Shown piece after piece: positions 44,507 through 53,546 of a stretch of DNA of 64,000 bases. The notes below the pieces were generated by a model, which had not been told where the DNA came from, searched no databases, and saw only the letters and a program-made list of their open reading frames with translations. This DNA comes from Rhodovulum kholense. Lineage in GTDB: Bacteria; Pseudomonadota; Alphaproteobacteria; Rhodobacterales; Rhodobacteraceae. The position numbers were made by a program, and so were the translations under genes. Location of the stretch: assembly GCF_003053725.1 (NCBI RefSeq), contig NZ_QAYC01000013.1, forward strand, positions 54,872-118,871, in the 5' to 3' direction. The stretch's first letter is position 1. Each line of letters starts with the position of its first letter.

Positions 44507-44808
44507 CCTGGGCGGATCTGCTCGAAGACTACACGGCGGCCGGGTTCGACCCGGACGGGTTCTGGCGCCTGACAGAGCGCGAATATGCAGTGCGGATGCG
44601 CGGCGCCGCGCGCGCCGCGACCCGCGAGGCCAGCCAGCAGCGCTGGCTGGTCTGGCACCTGGCCGCGCTGATGCGCGCAAGCAAGCTGCCGAATTTCGAG
44701 AAGTTCGTCGGCCGGCCGACCGCACGTCGGCGTCAGTCTCCCCAGGAAATGCTGACAATGGCGCGGATCTGGCACGCAACCCTGCAGGGGATCGGAAAAG
44801 ATGATTGA
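44132..44808 (+). CDS. Tail assembly chaperone, long form by -1 frameshift (gpGT-like)
   Basis: The -1 frame after the heptamer C CCC CCG (44482-44488) stays open to 44808 and encodes GDGRRVAWADLLEDYTAAGF, DPDGFWRLTEREYAVRMRGA, then WLVWHLAALMRASKLPNFEK, a recognisable tail-chaperone T part that has no good start codon of its own. Slippage on CCC-CCG would give a fusion of about 225 residues. It ends four codons into the tape-measure gene. An ORF beginning at the internal GTG (44590) would lack half the domain. Confidence 0.75.
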
Positions 44809-46900
44809 TGTGGGACGTCTCCGGGTCCGGCTCGGGCTGGACAGCCGCGAGCTGCAATCCGGCCTGGCGAAAGCCCGGCTGGATATTGGCAAGTTCGCGG
44901 GCCGCATTGCTGCGGCAGCGGCCCCCGCGGCGGTCGGCGCGGCCGTTGCCGCCGCCGCGAGATCGAGCTTCCAGGTGGTCGATGCGCAATCGAAGCTCGC
45001 GCAGTCGCTCGACACCACCACCCGCTCGGTGCAGGTCCTGACCCGGGCGGGCGATCTGGCTGGCGTGTCGATGTCGGGGATCGAACAGGCCACGAAGGAC
45101 ATGACGCGGCGCCTGTCGCAGGCGGCGGCGGGCGGCGGCCCGGCGGTCGATGCCCTGACCCGGCTGCGCCTCACCGCGGGCGATCTGCTGAAGCTGCCGC
45201 TCGACGAACGGATCGCCCGCGTCAACCAGGCGATGCAGGACTTCGTGCCCGAGGCCGAACGTGCGGCCGTGGCCGGACAGATCTTCGGCGAGGAAGGCTC
45301 CATCGCGATGAGCCGGATCGACCCGAAGACCATCCGCCAGGCCGCGCGCGATGTCGACGAGTTCAAGGTCGCGCTGTCGGAGGTGCAGGCCGACAATATC
45401 GAGGCGGCCAATGATGCGATGTCGACGCTGGGCGTGGTGATGCGCGGGGTCGGCAACCAGGTTGCGGCCAGCATGGCCCCGGCGATCACGTCGCTGGTCA
45501 CGGGCTTCACCGATCTGCTGCGCACGGGCACTCCGCTGCGCGGTCTGCTCGATGGCCTCGGCACCGGGATGCAGGCCGCGTTTCAGGCCGTCTCGGCCTC
45601 CATCGGCCGGGCGCTGTCCTATGCCGGGACTTTCGCGACCTTCCTGGCCGGACGGTTCGTGTCCGGCATGGCGATGGCCGCCGCCTCGGTCGTGGCCCTC
45701 AATGCCAAGCTGCTGTTGACCCGCGCCGCGCTGATGCGGACCGGCATCGGGGCGCTGGTCGTGGGCGTGGGCGAGCTGATCTACCGGTTCGGCGGTCTGG
45801 TCGATGCCACAGGCGGCGTCGGCGCGGCCTTCGATGCCCTCAAGGCTATCGCCATCGAGGTCTGGGAGCGGATCGCCGATGGCACCGATCTGGTGGTCTA
45901 TGCCGTGCGCCAGATGGGCTGGTCCATTCGCGCCGATTTCTACTCGGCGATGGAGGACATCCAGTCCCGATGGGGTGGTGTCGTGTCCAACATGGCGGCC
46001 ATCGGGGGCATGATCCCCGGCTTCGGCCCGCAATTCCGCAAAGTCGCGGAGGCCATTCGCGAGACCGGCGACGCGGCGCAGGATCTGGGAACGGAATCGG
46101 CCAAGGCGGAAGCGAACGCCCAGCATTACGCAGAAAGTATCGACAAGGCGCTTGGCCGCCTCACGGCGCCGCTCGCCACGGTGGAGGCGCTGCGCGCGAA
46201 GCTCGCGGAGGCGCGGGCCGAGATGGACAATTCCGGCACCAGCTCGCAGGGCCTCAAGACCGCGCTCGACGATCTGAACGCGGCCCTGTCCGGGACCGAC
46301 AGCAAAGGCGGCGGGGCGGGTGTCGATACCGTGACGCGGAAGGTGGCGGGGCTGGAATCGGCGGGAGAGCGCGCAAGCGGCAGCTTCAACACCTTCTTCA
46401 AGGACATGATCAAGGGGTCGGGCGATGCGAGCGATGCGATCTCGGCGCTGGCCGACCGGATGCTCGACGATCTGCTCGACCGCGCCATGTCACCGCTCTC
46501 GGACGCGCTCGGCTCGATGTTCGACGGACTCCTGTCGGGTCTCTTCACCGGTGGCGGCGGGACCGGCACGACCAAGCCCATTGCCGGGCTGATCGCCCAG
46601 GGCATGGGGGTCGGGTCGTTTGAAGGCGGCGGGCGCACGCCGGTCGGCCCGCGCGCGGGCGGGCTCGACGGCCGGGGCGGGTTCCTCGCGATGCTGCACC
46701 CCAATGAAAGCGTGATCGACCATACCCGCGACAGCGGCCCGCTCGGCGCGGTGCGCATGGGCGATACCTATGTGAGCGTGCAGGGCAGCAATGCCAGCGC
46801 CGCCGAGATCGCCGCCGCGGTCAGCGCGCAGAACGAACGCCAGGCCAATGCCGTCTTCGCGCGGCGCCAGCGCGTGGCCCGGGCCCGGGGGAAAGCCTGA
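44801..46900 (+). CDS. Tail tape measure protein
   Basis: Sets tail length and enters the cell at injection. 699 residues: a helical start (MIDVGRLRVRLGLDSRELQS, AAAAPAAVGAAVAAAA), a tape-measure core (AQSLDTTTRSVQVLTRAGDL), hydrophobic stretches in the middle and a Gly-rich C-terminal region (GVGSFEGGGRTPVGPRAGG) with the frequent LAMLHPNESVIDHT motif. Overlaps the chaperone by 8 bases. Confidence 0.92.
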   Translation: MIDVGRLRVRLGLDSRELQSGLAKARLDIGKFAGRIAAAAAPAAVGAAVAAAARSSFQVVDAQSKLAQSLDTTTRSVQVLTRAGDLAGVSMSGIEQATKDMTRRLSQAAAGGGPAVDALTRLRLTAGDLLKLPLDERIARVNQAMQDFVPEAERAAVAGQIFGEEGSIAMSRIDPKTIRQAARDVDEFKVALSEVQADNIEAANDAMSTLGVVMRGVGNQVAASMAPAITSLVTGFTDLLRTGTPLRGLLDGLGTGMQAAFQAVSASIGRALSYAGTFATFLAGRFVSGMAMAAASVVALNAKLLLTRAALMRTGIGALVVGVGELIYRFGGLVDATGGVGAAFDALKAIAIEVWERIADGTDLVVYAVRQMGWSIRADFYSAMEDIQSRWGGVVSNMAAIGGMIPGFGPQFRKVAEAIRETGDAAQDLGTESAKAEANAQHYAESIDKALGRLTAPLATVEALRAKLAEARAEMDNSGTSSQGLKTALDDLNAALSGTDSKGGGAGVDTVTRKVAGLESAGERASGSFNTFFKDMIKGSGDASDAISALADRMLDDLLDRAMSPLSDALGSMFDGLLSGLFTGGGGTGTTKPIAGLIAQGMGVGSFEGGGRTPVGPRAGGLDGRGGFLAMLHPNESVIDHTRDSGPLGAVRMGDTYVSVQGSNASAAEIAAAVSAQNERQANAVFARRQRVARARGKA

Positions 46901-47487
46901 TGGCCCATCCCCCGGACCCCCTCCTGATCGCCGCCTTCACGCTCAGGCAGAAGACCAGCGGCGCCCTGGTGCAGAGCCCCTACAGCCTCGCGCAGACCGC
47001 CTATGACTTCATGGGCGAGATGTGGGCAGCCGATCTGACGCTGACCCATGTCGACATGCGCGGCAATGCCAGGATCGAAGCCTGGCTTGCCAGCCTGCGC
47101 GGCACCTTCGGGACCTTCGAGATGGCCCCGCCGGACTATGAGGGGCCCTATGGCGTCATGTCCGCCAACCCGACCGTCGCGGCGTCGGCCAATGCGCGGG
47201 CACGCACGCTGGCGATCACGGTGCCGTCCGGCAGCGCGGCCGGTCCCGGCGACTATCTTACCATCGCCGGGCATCTGCATCTTGTAATCGAGGCCGGGAC
47301 GCCGGACCTCGCCCAGGCACAGACGCTGAGCCTCTGGCCGCGGCTCCGCGCGCCGGTCTCGTCTGGCATGTCAGTCGAGATGCAAGAGCCCTACGGAACG
47401 TGGCGCCGGGCCTCGGCCGAGGTCTCGTTCGACTGCAGCCAGGATCGCATCCGCAGCCGCACGCTTTCGTTGATCGAGGCCCTGTGA
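46900..47487 (+). CDS. Distal/minor tail protein
   Basis: 195 residues, mainly beta-structure, with YSLAQTAYDFMGEMWAADLT and GNARIEAWLASLRGTFGTFE as in tail proteins following the tape measure in rhodobacterial prophages. Probably part of the distal tail ring. It overlaps both neighbours by a base. Confidence 0.7.
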   Translation: MAHPPDPLLIAAFTLRQKTSGALVQSPYSLAQTAYDFMGEMWAADLTLTHVDMRGNARIEAWLASLRGTFGTFEMAPPDYEGPYGVMSANPTVAASANARARTLAITVPSGSAAGPGDYLTIAGHLHLVIEAGTPDLAQAQTLSLWPRLRAPVSSGMSVEMQEPYGTWRRASAEVSFDCSQDRIRSRTLSLIEAL

Positions 47488-48008
47488 TGGAGGTCGGCGG
47501 AGATCGGACCCTCGGCCTGCTGGTCCGCTGCCGGTTCGACAGCGGCGATGTTGCCATGTTCACAGGCTACGGCAGCGTCACCTGGGACGGTGTGACCTAT
47601 GTCGGGGCCGGGCAGGCGCTGTCCATCGGCGAGGCGGGCGCGACCAGCGAGGATGACATTCCCGGCCTGTCGATCACGCTGTCCGGGCTCGACCCGGAGG
47701 TGATCGCGCGGGCCGAGCTGGAAGAGTTCCAGCGCCGCCGGGTGACGGTCCTGCTCGGGCTCTTCGACGGCGAGGGCCAGATCGAGACGGCGGACGTGCT
47801 CTGGGAGGGCATCGCCGACACCATGGAAAGCGACGACAGCCCGGACGCCGCGACGACGACGCTGGGCATGGAGCCGCGCAGCATGGAGCTGGGGCGCAAG
47901 TACCCCTTCTATTACCTGCCCGAGGATCAGCAGCGCCGCTTTCCCGGCGACCGTTTCTTCGACCTCGTCCAGGCCATCCAGAACCGGGAGGACACATGGG
48001 GGAGATGA
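47487..48008 (+). CDS. DUF2163-like tail hub protein
   Basis: 173 residues, with LGLLVRCRFDSGDVAMFTGY, YVGAGQALSIGEAGATSEDD and the C-terminal YPFYYLPEDQQRRFPGDRFF. These match the DUF2163/phage_BR0599 hub proteins also found in gene transfer agents. It precedes the cysteine-histidine peptidase-like protein and the tip protein. Confidence 0.8.
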   Translation: MEVGGDRTLGLLVRCRFDSGDVAMFTGYGSVTWDGVTYVGAGQALSIGEAGATSEDDIPGLSITLSGLDPEVIARAELEEFQRRRVTVLLGLFDGEGQIETADVLWEGIADTMESDDSPDAATTTLGMEPRSMELGRKYPFYYLPEDQQRRFPGDRFFDLVQAIQNREDTWGR

Positions 48009-48430
48009 ACGGGGGGACGATGATGCGCCGCGAGGGCTGGGAACGGCGGCTCTCGGCCGAGATCCGGGACTGGGACGGCCGGGCCTTCGAATGGGGTTCG
48101 GCCGATTGCCTCGGGTTCTGCCGGGCCGTCGCGCGCGCCATGACGGGCGCCGATCCGATCCCGGATCTGCCAGCCTACGGGTCGGAATACACGGCCGCCA
48201 AGGTGCTCGTCGGGCTGGGCCACCGATCCCTCGAGGATCTGGTCGACGCGCATCTGCCGCGCGTGCCCGTCGCCCGGGCCCGGCGGGGCGATTGGGTGAT
48301 GACGGCGGCCGAAGGGGCGATGCCCGGCGCCATGGGCGTGGTGACCGGGCGCCATGCCCTGCACCTGGGTGCCGCCGGGCTGGTGCGCCGTCCGGTCCTG
48401 ACAGCGGAGGCCGCGTGGTGCGTCGACTGA
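47996..48430 (+). CDS. NlpC/P60-like tail protein (DUF6950 type)
   Basis: 144 residues. A cysteine in FEWGSADCLGFCRAVARAMT and a histidine in GRHALHLG are placed as in NlpC/P60-like tail peptidases that may cut the cell wall during infection. Start at 47996 follows GGGAGG. Overlaps its neighbours by 13 bases each. Confidence 0.72.
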   Translation: MGEMNGGTMMRREGWERRLSAEIRDWDGRAFEWGSADCLGFCRAVARAMTGADPIPDLPAYGSEYTAAKVLVGLGHRSLEDLVDAHLPRVPVARARRGDWVMTAAEGAMPGAMGVVTGRHALHLGAAGLVRRPVLTAEAAWCVD

Positions 48431-51400
48431 TCTTCTGCACGACCGCGCTGATCGCGCTGGCCGGACCCGCGCAGGCCATGCCCCCCGTCGTGGCGGCGCT
48501 TGGTGCGGCGGCCGGCGGCTGGATGGCGGGCCTGACCGCGACCGCGATCATGGGTCAGGCCGCCCTGGCCTTCGCGCTGACCGGCATCCAGATGGCGATG
48601 CAGAAAAAGCCCAAGGTCAGCACCCGCGACGAGATCACGCTGAACAAGATCCAGCCGGTCACCACCGGGCTGATCCTTTACGGCGAGCGCACCCTTGGCG
48701 GGTCCATCATCGCGCGCTCGACCACGACATACGGCGGGAAGCCGCATTTCCGTTACCACAGCGCCATGCCGCTTGCCTGTCACGAGATCGACGGCGCGGT
48801 CGAGGTCTGGCTGGGCGAGACGAAGGTCTGGACCGAGGCGCAATACACCGCAGACGCAGCCGCAGGCACGGGAAACCCCTACTATTGGGGCCAGATCGAC
48901 AGCGACTACAAAGGGCGCTTCTATCTCAAGGTCTACAATGGGTCCGACGATCAGGTCGCGGACGCGGAATACGTTGCTGCGGCCTCGGAGTGGACGGCCG
49001 ATCACCGCGGCCGCGGCATCGCCTGGGTCTACTTCTCGGCCAATTACGACCGCGACCTCTTCCCGACCGGCGCGCCGCAGATCCGCGTCCGGGCCCGCGG
49101 CAAGCGCGTTTACGACCCGCGCGAGTGGACCTCGACCCCGCTCGCCTCGGCCAGGGCCGTCCGCCCGACTTCGCTCTGGGCTGGCTATGACGGCGGGGCC
49201 ATCGGCCGGACCTCGGGGGCGAGCTATCCGCAGGGCGAATCCGACGCCGCCTGGACCGGCGGCCCCATCGCCGCGCGGTTTTTCTTCGGGCGCCGCTATC
49301 CCGGCGGGCTCACCCCCGAGGCCGGGCTCAGCCCGGATCTGACCGCGCAGGACGGCGACACGCTCGATTACACAAGGATGGCGCTCGACGCGGATCTGTT
49401 CGCGGCCTTCGATGTCGCCTTCCCGGCCGCCCCCGAAGGCGTGATCTGGGAACAGGGCGGCTCGGGCTATGGCGCCTATCTGGGGGTGACCGGCGGCGAT
49501 CTCGTCTTTCGCGCCGGATCGGGCGAGGTCGCGGGCGAGGAACTGGCCCGGGCCACCCTGCCGGTTGCGGAACTCGCCGGGCGCAGCGGCACGATTTATG
49601 TCCAGATCGACATCGCGGCGGGCGCGGTCGCTCTGTGGTTCAAGGGGCGGCGCTATTCGACGAACCCGGCGCTGTGCCTGCGCGATTACATGCTGACCCC
49701 GCAGCTTCGGGGCGGGCCCGGCTGGACCGAGGAGGATCTCGACGACGAGGCGCTGATCGCGCTGGCGAATATCAGCGAAGAGCAGGTGCCGCTGGCCTCG
49801 GGCGGGACCGAGGACCGCTACGCCTTCAACGGCGTGCTCGACACCGCCGCCACCGCGGCCGAGAACCTCGACGATCTCTCCAGCGCCTGGGGCGGCTGGT
49901 GGTCCTACGACCGCGGCAAGCTCGCCGTGGGTGGGGCCGCCTGGGAAGACCCGGCCTTCACCGTGACCGAGGACATGCTGACGGGCGGGATCAGGGTCAC
50001 GGCGCGGCGCCCCTTCGAGGACCAGTTCAACACCGTCAAGGCGCAGTTCGCCGATCCCGCGCACGAACATGTCGTCACAGATCTGCCGGTGCTCGACAGC
50101 GAGACCTACCGCGCCGCCGACAATGGCGAGACGCTGGTGATGGATATGGGCGAACTGCCGGGCGAGACCGGTTTTGCCCGCGGCCAGCGGCTGATGAAGC
50201 TGGCGCTGCTGAAGGGGCGGCGGCAGAAACAGGTTGTGCTGCCCTGTTCGCTGGCGGCCTGGGGCGTCCGGCTCGGCGACACTATACGTGTCACGATCCC
50301 CCGCCGGGGCTGGACCGACAAGGCCTTCGAGGTCACGGCCCGCGCGGTCACGGTCGGCCCCGAAGGCGTCCAGGTGCGGCTGACCTGCCTGGAAACCGGC
50401 CCGGCCATCTTCGACTGGCGGACCTCGGAAGAGACCCCGAAGCCCGCGGGCGGCATTCCCACGCTTCCGTCGCCGACCGCCAGGCCCCGGGTCTCGGCGC
50501 CGACCATGACCGAGGAGCTTTACGAGACCCGGGGCGGCGGCGGGGTCAAGACCCGGGTCCGGCTGGCGGCCAGCAGCGACAACCCGTTCATCGACGCCTG
50601 GCAGTTCTCCTGGCGGCCGATCACCGAGACCGAGGCGACGGTGCGCGGCCTCACGGACGTTGCCGAGGACCTGATCGACGACATGGCGCCCGGCACCTAC
50701 GAGTTCGGCGCGCGCGGGCGCAACACGCGCGGCATGTGGTCGGACTGGGTCTATGCGGGCGCGGCCGCGGTGCAGGGCGAGAACGCCCCGCCCGTTGCCA
50801 TCACCAACCTGGCCGGGCAGTCGGCCGGGGGTGCGGTCGCGATGCTGCGCTGGGACCGGCACCCCTCGCTCGACGTGCGCCAGGGCGGCTGGATCGAGTT
50901 CCGCCATTCGGCCGAGCTGACCGGCGCGACCTGGCAAAGCTCGGTGGTGATCGGCAAGGCGGTGCCGGGCGGGGCGACGGACGCCTCGCTGCCGCTCAAG
51001 ACCGGCAGCTATCTCGCGCGGCCCTATGACGCCAGGGGCAATCCCGGCCCGGTCAGCGCGGTCGCGCTGCGCGCCGCCTCGCTGGTGCCGATGACAGAGG
51101 TCGCCCGGCTCGACGAGGCCCCGGGCTTTGCCGGGACCATGGCCGGTTGCTCGGCCGCGGGCGGGGTTCTGTCGACCGACGAGGGCGCGACCGAGGCGCT
51201 TTATGTCTTCTCGGCGCTCATCAACCTCGGCACGGCCGGGCCGGTGCGGCTGGTCAGCGATGTCGGGATCCTGATCGAGGAACGGCAGGACCGGATCTTC
51301 GGCCCCGAAACGGGCGCCTTCTGGACCCCGCCCGACGGGCTCTTCTGGCAGGGCGGGGCCGATGCCTATGGCGATCTCGACACCCAGGTCCGGGTCCGTG

Positions 51401-51555
51401 ACGACGCGACCGCGATCTGGGGCCCCTGGCAGAGCTTCGACGCGGCCGAGTTCGACGGGCGCCTCTTCCAGATCCGCGCGGCGCTGTCCGTCGAAAGCGA
51501 AGCCTATGCGCTCCGCGTCACCCGCCTGTCCGTCGCGGCCTTCCGCGCGACCTGA
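48418..51555 (+). CDS. Tail tip/host specificity protein (lambda gpJ-like)
   Basis: 1045 residues. After a GTG start (48418, behind GGAGG) the N-terminus has a hydrophobic stretch resembling a signal peptide (MRRLIFCTTALIALAGPAQA), then the gpJ-type sections IQPVTTGLILYGERTLGGSI, RDEITLNK, a tip attachment core (GSIIARSTTTYGGKPHFRYH) and fibronectin-like C-terminal domains (RVRLAASSDNPFIDAWQFSW). It would contact the receptor. The signal-like start is probably a membrane-piercing or assembly feature rather than secretion. Confidence 0.85.
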   Translation: MRRLIFCTTALIALAGPAQAMPPVVAALGAAAGGWMAGLTATAIMGQAALAFALTGIQMAMQKKPKVSTRDEITLNKIQPVTTGLILYGERTLGGSIIARSTTTYGGKPHFRYHSAMPLACHEIDGAVEVWLGETKVWTEAQYTADAAAGTGNPYYWGQIDSDYKGRFYLKVYNGSDDQVADAEYVAAASEWTADHRGRGIAWVYFSANYDRDLFPTGAPQIRVRARGKRVYDPREWTSTPLASARAVRPTSLWAGYDGGAIGRTSGASYPQGESDAAWTGGPIAARFFFGRRYPGGLTPEAGLSPDLTAQDGDTLDYTRMALDADLFAAFDVAFPAAPEGVIWEQGGSGYGAYLGVTGGDLVFRAGSGEVAGEELARATLPVAELAGRSGTIYVQIDIAAGAVALWFKGRRYSTNPALCLRDYMLTPQLRGGPGWTEEDLDDEALIALANISEEQVPLASGGTEDRYAFNGVLDTAATAAENLDDLSSAWGGWWSYDRGKLAVGGAAWEDPAFTVTEDMLTGGIRVTARRPFEDQFNTVKAQFADPAHEHVVTDLPVLDSETYRAADNGETLVMDMGELPGETGFARGQRLMKLALLKGRRQKQVVLPCSLAAWGVRLGDTIRVTIPRRGWTDKAFEVTARAVTVGPEGVQVRLTCLETGPAIFDWRTSEETPKPAGGIPTLPSPTARPRVSAPTMTEELYETRGGGGVKTRVRLAASSDNPFIDAWQFSWRPITETEATVRGLTDVAEDLIDDMAPGTYEFGARGRNTRGMWSDWVYAGAAAVQGENAPPVAITNLAGQSAGGAVAMLRWDRHPSLDVRQGGWIEFRHSAELTGATWQSSVVIGKAVPGGATDASLPLKTGSYLARPYDARGNPGPVSAVALRAASLVPMTEVARLDEAPGFAGTMAGCSAAGGVLSTDEGATEALYVFSALINLGTAGPVRLVSDVGILIEERQDRIFGPETGAFWTPPDGLFWQGGADAYGDLDTQVRVRDDATAIWGPWQSFDAAEFDGRLFQIRAALSVESEAYALRVTRLSVAAFRAT

Positions 51556-51600
51556 GGCCGATTCCAGCCCCCAATCCCCCCCAAAAGACCCCGAGGACCC

Positions 51601-52437
51601 ATGACCCAGGCCACCTATATCCCGAACGTCACCCAGACCAAGGCCCAGGCCTTCGCCTTCTTCCAGGGCGCCCTGGCCGCCGCCGCCTCGACCAATGCCG
51701 GGCCGACCCCGCCCCCCGAGACCTGGCCCGGCATGCTCTGGGTCGATACCGCCGCGAAGGCGCTCAGGATGCGTAATGACGCGAACAGCGGCTGGGTCGA
51801 GATCGGCAGCTTCGCCTCCGGTGCCTTCGTGCCCGCGGGCGTGACCCGGCTGAGCGAGGCCCAGGCCACCGACGCGACCGGCACCGCCTTCGGGGCGCTG
51901 TCGGGCACGCTGCTGAAGGCGGCCGTCGCGGCCTTCTCTCCGCCCGCAGGCTGGCACCCCTACGACATGGTCGCAACGGGCGACAGCGCGACCGGGGTCT
52001 TCTACGATTTTGCGACCGAGGGCACGTCGCAATATCTGGAGGCCCCGACCTTCGAGCCGGGCTATGACTACATGATCCGGCTCGACGGCCTCCTGCCGAT
52101 CAACCCCGGCGTCCTGCGCGGCCAGTTCTGGGTGCCCGAGCCCGGCGTCTGGACCAATGGCTTCGACCTGACCTCGGCTGTCCAGGCCCGGGTTCCGCTT
52201 GGCGGCCGGATCCGGATCCCCGACCCGCTGCGCCCGCGGCCCATCGGCATTGTCAGCACCGATTACATCTACGACCAGACCGGGTCGGTGGGGCTCAGCG
52301 CGACCATCGCGCTCGGGGGCGCCGCGCGCCGGACATCGCGGGTCCGGCTGGTCCTGATCTCTGGCGGCAGCAATTACGGCACCTTCGGCGGCGGGCGGGC
52401 GTCTCTCTACCGCCGCCGCGAATATATCGCGGACTGA
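51601..52437 (+). CDS. Tail fibre-like protein, receptor-binding candidate
   Basis: 278 residues, starting MTQATYIPNVTQTKAQAFAF with a Pro-rich linker and beta-rich C-terminal part (VGLSATIALGGAARRTSRVR, SGGSNYGTFGGG). It directly follows the tip gene, the place of a distal fibre. The family is not recognised with certainty. Confidence 0.6.
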   Translation: MTQATYIPNVTQTKAQAFAFFQGALAAAASTNAGPTPPPETWPGMLWVDTAAKALRMRNDANSGWVEIGSFASGAFVPAGVTRLSEAQATDATGTAFGALSGTLLKAAVAAFSPPAGWHPYDMVATGDSATGVFYDFATEGTSQYLEAPTFEPGYDYMIRLDGLLPINPGVLRGQFWVPEPGVWTNGFDLTSAVQARVPLGGRIRIPDPLRPRPIGIVSTDYIYDQTGSVGLSATIALGGAARRTSRVRLVLISGGSNYGTFGGGRASLYRRREYIAD

Positions 52438-52440
52438 GCC

Positions 52441-52752
52441 ATGATCGAGGCAACCGACCACGCGATCCGCACCCTGCTGGCGATCCTCGGCGCGCTGGTG
52501 CTGGTCTGGCTCAGGACCGATGGCATGGCGGTGATCGCCCGCATGGGCATCGTGCTGGCCTCGGGCGCCATCGGCTATGTCGCGGGCCCCGAGATCGCGC
52601 TCTGGCTGGGCACGCCCGAGCGCCTGACCATCGTCGGCGTGACCGTCCTCGGCCCGCTGGCGCTGGAAACCGCCGCCGCGGCCCTCCTCTGGCTGAAGCG
52701 CGACCCGGCCCATCTGGCGGAAATGCTGCGCCTCTGGCGGGGCGGCAAATGA
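52441..52752 (+). CDS. Holin-like membrane protein (103 aa)
   Basis: Three hydrophobic segments (IRTLLAILGALVLVWLRT, VIARMGIVLASGAIGYVAG, LTIVGVTVLGPLALETAAAA) in 103 residues with a basic tail (WRGGK) preceding the endolysin region. This fits a class I holin, to be tested. Overlaps the micropeptide gene by four bases. Confidence 0.6.
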   Translation: MIEATDHAIRTLLAILGALVLVWLRTDGMAVIARMGIVLASGAIGYVAGPEIALWLGTPERLTIVGVTVLGPLALETAAAALLWLKRDPAHLAEMLRLWRGGK

Positions 52753-52814
52753 GCCTGCCCCTCTACCTCACCCTCACCGCCGCCATCTGGCTCGCGCTGA
52801 TCGTCTGGCCCTGA
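52749..52814 (+). CDS. Possible transmembrane micropeptide (21 aa)
   Basis: An ATG in a four-base ATGA overlap with the holin-like gene reads MSLPLYLTLTAAIWLALIVW plus a proline, then stops. The product would be almost entirely one membrane helix. Position in the lysis cassette and the overlap are the only support. Confidence 0.4.
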   Translation: MSLPLYLTLTAAIWLALIVWP

Positions 52815-52848
52815 GACCGGGGCCGTTCCCAACCGCAGGAAATCGCAA

Positions 52849-53076
52849 ATGAAACTCGTGCCCAACTGGCGCGTGCTGATCCGGCGCGCCTGGTCGATCC
52901 GTCTCATCCTGATCGCGGGCCTGCTTTCCGGCATCGAGGCGGGCCTGTCGCTCGCCTCGCCCGATCTTCTGGGCCTGCCGCGCGGGCTCTTCGCCGGGAT
53001 CTCGGCCCTCGTCACCGCGACCGCTTTCGCCGCGCGCCTGATCGCCCAGACCGGCCTAGAGGGGGCAGACCGATGA
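52849..53076 (+). CDS. Small two-helix membrane protein (DUF7940/holin-like)
   Basis: 75 residues, MKLVPNWRVLIRRAWSIRLI with a basic N-terminus and two hydrophobic segments (LILIAGLLSGIEAGLSLA and LFAGISALVTATAFAARLIA). This is a phage lysis-cassette family that often precedes lysozyme and could be the second holin. Overlaps the lysozyme by four bases. Confidence 0.65.
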   Translation: MKLVPNWRVLIRRAWSIRLILIAGLLSGIEAGLSLASPDLLGLPRGLFAGISALVTATAFAARLIAQTGLEGADR

Positions 53077-53546
53077 TCCGCCGTCGAACCGCCGCGAAGG
53101 GCGGGGCCGCCGCTGCGGTGATTGCCGCCGCCGTCGCGCTGATCGCCCCCTGGGAGGGCCTCCGCACCGCGTCCTACAAGGATATCGTCGGCGTCTGGAC
53201 GATCTGCTACGGCGAGACCCTGGGCGTCGGTCCGGGCCAGACCGCGACGCCTGAGGCCTGCCGCAGCCGCCTCGCGGCCCGCACCGCTGAGTTCGAGGCC
53301 GAGATCCGCCCCTGTCTGCCCGCCGCGCTGCCCGTCGAGACCCGGGCCGCCTTCGTCTCGGCCGCCTACAATATCGGCTCCGCCGCCTTCTGCCGGTCGA
53401 GCATGTCCCGCCGGGCGCTGGCGGGCGATCTGCCCGGCGCCTGCGATGCCCTCATGTTGTGGGTCAAGGCGGGCGGGAAGACCGTGCCCGGCCTCGTCAA
53501 CCGCCGCACCGCGGAACGCGCGCTATGCCGCTCCGGCCTCGACTGA
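53073..53546 (+). CDS. Endolysin (GH24 lysozyme) with N-terminal SAR-like anchor
   Basis: 157 residues. Residues 10-26 form an alanine-rich hydrophobic segment typical of signal-arrest-release endolysins. The catalytic triad of T4-type lysozymes follows with the right spacing: Glu28 (PWEG), Asp37 (SYKD) and Thr43 (GVWT). VPGLVNRRTAERALC is the family end. It hydrolyses peptidoglycan at lysis. A cysteine in ICYGE and others could regulate the active site. Confidence 0.88.
   Translation: MIRRRTAAKGGAAAAVIAAAVALIAPWEGLRTASYKDIVGVWTICYGETLGVGPGQTATPEACRSRLAARTAEFEAEIRPCLPAALPVETRAAFVSAAYNIGSAAFCRSSMSRRALAGDLPGACDALMLWVKAGGKTVPGLVNRRTAERALCRSGLD

Noticed and set aside
44590..44808. Independent small gene starting at the GTG of 44590
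   Set aside because: The same frame continues upstream with coherent chaperone sequence to the slippery heptamer, so an internal start would cut the domain.
46900..51555. A gene transfer agent rather than a prophage, because DUF2163-like and NlpC/P60-like tail genes resemble GTA components
   Set aside because: Integrase, att repeats, repressor switch, replication genes and lysis cassette are all present, and the lambda-like terminase and capsid genes differ from the GTA set.
48175..52713. A 1512-codon open frame on the minus strand across the tail tip genes
   Set aside because: It is antisense to clearly recognisable tail genes; high GC suppresses stops in this frame. The sequence is low-complexity Arg/Gly/Pro-rich with no motif.
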